From the NCBI GenBank assembly GCA_964431105.1, contig CAYSIR010000183.1, forward strand, positions 1 through 8,108: a stretch of 8,108 nucleotides of DNA, given 5' to 3'. Source of the stretch: RECH01 sp964431105 (lineage in GTDB: Bacteria; Cyanobacteriota; Cyanobacteriia; RECH01). The notes under the pieces were generated by a model, which saw only the letters and a program-made list of their open reading frames with translations, had not been told where the DNA came from and did no database searches. Below are positions 7,517-8,108 of the stretch, one piece after another. Every line of letters starts with the position of its first letter. Within the stretch, counting starts at the first letter, position 1. The position numbers and the translations under genes were made by a program.

Positions 7517-7533
7517 TAATCTGCCTCAGATTA
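7517..7533 (-). promoter_or_regulatory. Palindrome over the manC ribosome binding site
   Basis: On the minus strand TAATCTGAGGCAGATTA has perfect 7-base arms around a 3-base centre and ends two bases before the manC ATG. The Shine-Dalgarno GAGG overlaps its last left-arm base and centre. As DNA it has the shape of a dimeric repressor operator; as RNA it could fold into a hairpin hiding the ribosome binding site. The sequence does not decide between these. Confidence 0.55.
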
Positions 7534-7554
7534 GTAGGGTTTTTCGTGGGGTTT

Positions 7555-7839
7555 TCAGAAAAAAGCTGGACATTGCTGATGGCATAAAATCACCCTGACT
7601 GCTGTGCGAATCCGGTGAACAATGGGTTCATTCACCGGCGATCGCACGGGCAGACTCGGCATTGGCACAGAATCAGCAAACCAGCATCGATATCGACCAT
7701 TGTGATCTGCCCCAGGCGTGATTCCTATCCAGTATGCCCAACAGTTGCCAACCGTCATCTCCATTGCCCCATCTCTAACGCTTGGAAGATGCAGAACCCG
7801 GTGAGTGTCGGGCAAGATCAGCGCAATGCGTTTCAACAC
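7555..7839 (-). CDS. Doubtful 94-residue hypothetical protein upstream of manC
   Basis: I do not recognise this frame. It starts at GTG 7839 with GAGG 12 bases upstream (a long spacing), runs on the manC strand and stops 40 bases before manC. A stretch around residues 30-66 rich in aromatic residues, Gly and Pro (GNCWAYWIGITPGADHNGRY, then CWFADSVPMPSLPV) looks more protein-like than noise, but five Cys residues in 94 is odd. No signal peptide or membrane helix is evident. A hairpin lies inside it. It may be a small real gene, a decayed one, or chance. Confidence 0.25.
   Translation of the reverse strand: MLKRIALILPDTHRVLHLPSVRDGAMEMTVGNCWAYWIGITPGADHNGRYRCWFADSVPMPSLPVRSPVNEPIVHRIRTAVRVILCHQQCPAFF
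7604..7647. other. Long interrupted hairpin about 90 bases upstream of manC
   Basis: GTGCGA (7604-7609) pairs with TCGCAC (7642-7647), and CCGGTGAA (7612-7619) with TTCACCGG (7631-7638), a total of 14 perfect pairs broken by a 2-by-3 internal loop and closed by an 11-base loop. An inner alternative pairs TGAAC 7616-7620 with GTTCA 7626-7630. The right side includes HIP1 at 7638-7645. There is no adjacent T-run. If the manC transcript starts further upstream, this would be a stable leader structure. Confidence 0.6.
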
Positions 7840-7912
7840 GGTTTATTCGTACCTCTAGTTGAGAGGCAACGCCAAGAGGGACAGAGCGATCGGGAGCAGG
7901 TCACTTTTGCAA

Positions 7913-7939
7913 TTTAGCCCTCATCCCCCAGCCCCCTTC
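7913..7939. repeat. C-rich interspersed repeat typical of cyanobacterial spacers
   Basis: The segment beginning TTTAGCCCTCATCCCCCAG and ending GCCCCCTTC matches, from memory, a motif scattered in many copies through intergenic DNA of diverse cyanobacteria. Only one copy lies in this window, so its repeat nature rests on recollection, not on visible evidence. Confidence 0.5.
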
Positions 7940-7945
7940 GACAAG

Positions 7946-8063
7946 CTATCCATTACGCAGATCTCACTGAAACCCGCATTCCTTGGTTCAAAAACGAGGA
8001 TTCTGAGTAACCCTTAGAAAGGTTGTAAGGCAAAAGGTCTAGCGACTTTTGCGTAATGCATAG
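7946..8063. mobile_element. MITE-like 118-bp element with inverted ends
   Basis: CTATCCATTACGCA at 7946-7959 is the inverted complement of TGCGTAATGCATAG at 8050-8063 at 13 of 14 positions, nine of them contiguous. The interior has no reading frame. A TA lies near each tip (7947-7948 and 8061-8062), compatible with the TA target of IS630/Tc1-type elements, though with copies inside the palindrome this is not proof of duplication. An inner hairpin, GCAAAAG 8030-8036 with CTTTTGC 8046-8052, overlaps the right end. No transposase is nearby. Confidence 0.45.
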
Positions 8064-8108
8064 ATGTTGGGCTACTAAGTACACCCATCTCCAGTGCTTC
8101 CGACAAAC

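Larger units (their letters stand above)
60..7645. repeat. HIP1 octamer GCGATCGC, 26 copies across the window
   Basis: First bases of the copies are 60, 344, 385, 997, 1605, 1907, 2154, 2284, 2613, 3331, 3571, 3796, 4000, 4204, 4306, 4567, 4682, 4724, 5549, 5810, 6043, 6067, 6316, 6427, 7093 and 7638. About 0.12 copies would be expected by chance in equal-base DNA of this length. Within genes they often encode A-I-A or R-S-L/R-S. This is the best evidence that the whole window, including the gene-poor ends, belongs to a cyanobacterial chromosome. Confidence 0.95.
7515..8108. other. Spacer upstream of manC with several structured elements
   Basis: No well-supported gene lies here. From manC outward it holds a palindrome over the ribosome binding site (7517-7533), a doubtful 94-codon minus-strand frame (7555-7839), a long hairpin (7604-7647) containing a HIP1 copy, a C-rich repeat (7913-7939) and a MITE-like element (7946-8063). 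The last 45 bases show nothing I can name. Confidence 0.6.

Noticed and set aside
7604..7647. Intrinsic terminator
   Set aside because: The stem is strong, but no T-run follows immediately on either strand.
7615..7917. 100-codon plus-strand frame
   Set aside because: It starts inside a hairpin, has no good ribosome binding site and a noise-like composition; the opposite-strand frame is the better, though still doubtful, candidate.
8062..8090. Inverted repeat AGATG with CATCT near the right edge
   Set aside because: Only five pairs with a 19-base loop, well within chance expectation.

Overview
The window is cyanobacterial. The octamer GCGATCGC (HIP1), the hallmark interspersed palindrome of many cyanobacterial genomes, occurs 26 times by my count, about once per 310 bases, in genes and spacers alike. 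Protein styles fit as well: a CHASE2-PAS-GGDEF receptor, a signal peptide ending in the AIA-Q pattern common in cyanobacteria, and a short single-domain mannose-1-phosphate guanylyltransferase. I cannot name the species.

Layout. Positions 1-1110 hold no gene I can recognise, but contain four perfect 11-bp repeats whose minus strand is a textbook G-quadruplex pattern. A plus-strand gene (1111-3414) encodes a membrane diguanylate cyclase with intact catalytic and product-inhibition residues. It converges on a minus-strand gene (3489 to about 6152) for a membrane-anchored protein with a roughly 500-residue helical rod and eight tandem TPRs. After about 300 bases of spacer comes a second minus-strand gene (6462-7514), manC, making GDP-mannose. 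Upstream of manC (7515-8108) lie a palindrome over its ribosome binding site, a doubtful 94-codon frame, a long hairpin, a C-rich cyanobacterial spacer repeat and a 118-bp MITE-like element with 14-bp inverted ends.

How the genes may work together. The cyclase would turn an extracytoplasmic or PAS-sensed signal into c-di-GMP. ManC supplies the activated sugar for exopolysaccharide, lipopolysaccharide or glycoprotein synthesis, an output often governed by c-di-GMP. The rod-TPR protein looks like a scaffold tethered to the membrane. The genes are not one operon, since the cyclase is convergent and each minus-strand gene has its own spacer, so a functional link is only inference.

Most notable are the 29-residue ungapped repeat (two hendecads plus a heptad) in the rod, the palindrome overlapping the manC ribosome binding site, the G-quadruplex repeat upstream of the cyclase, and the MITE-like element at the right edge.
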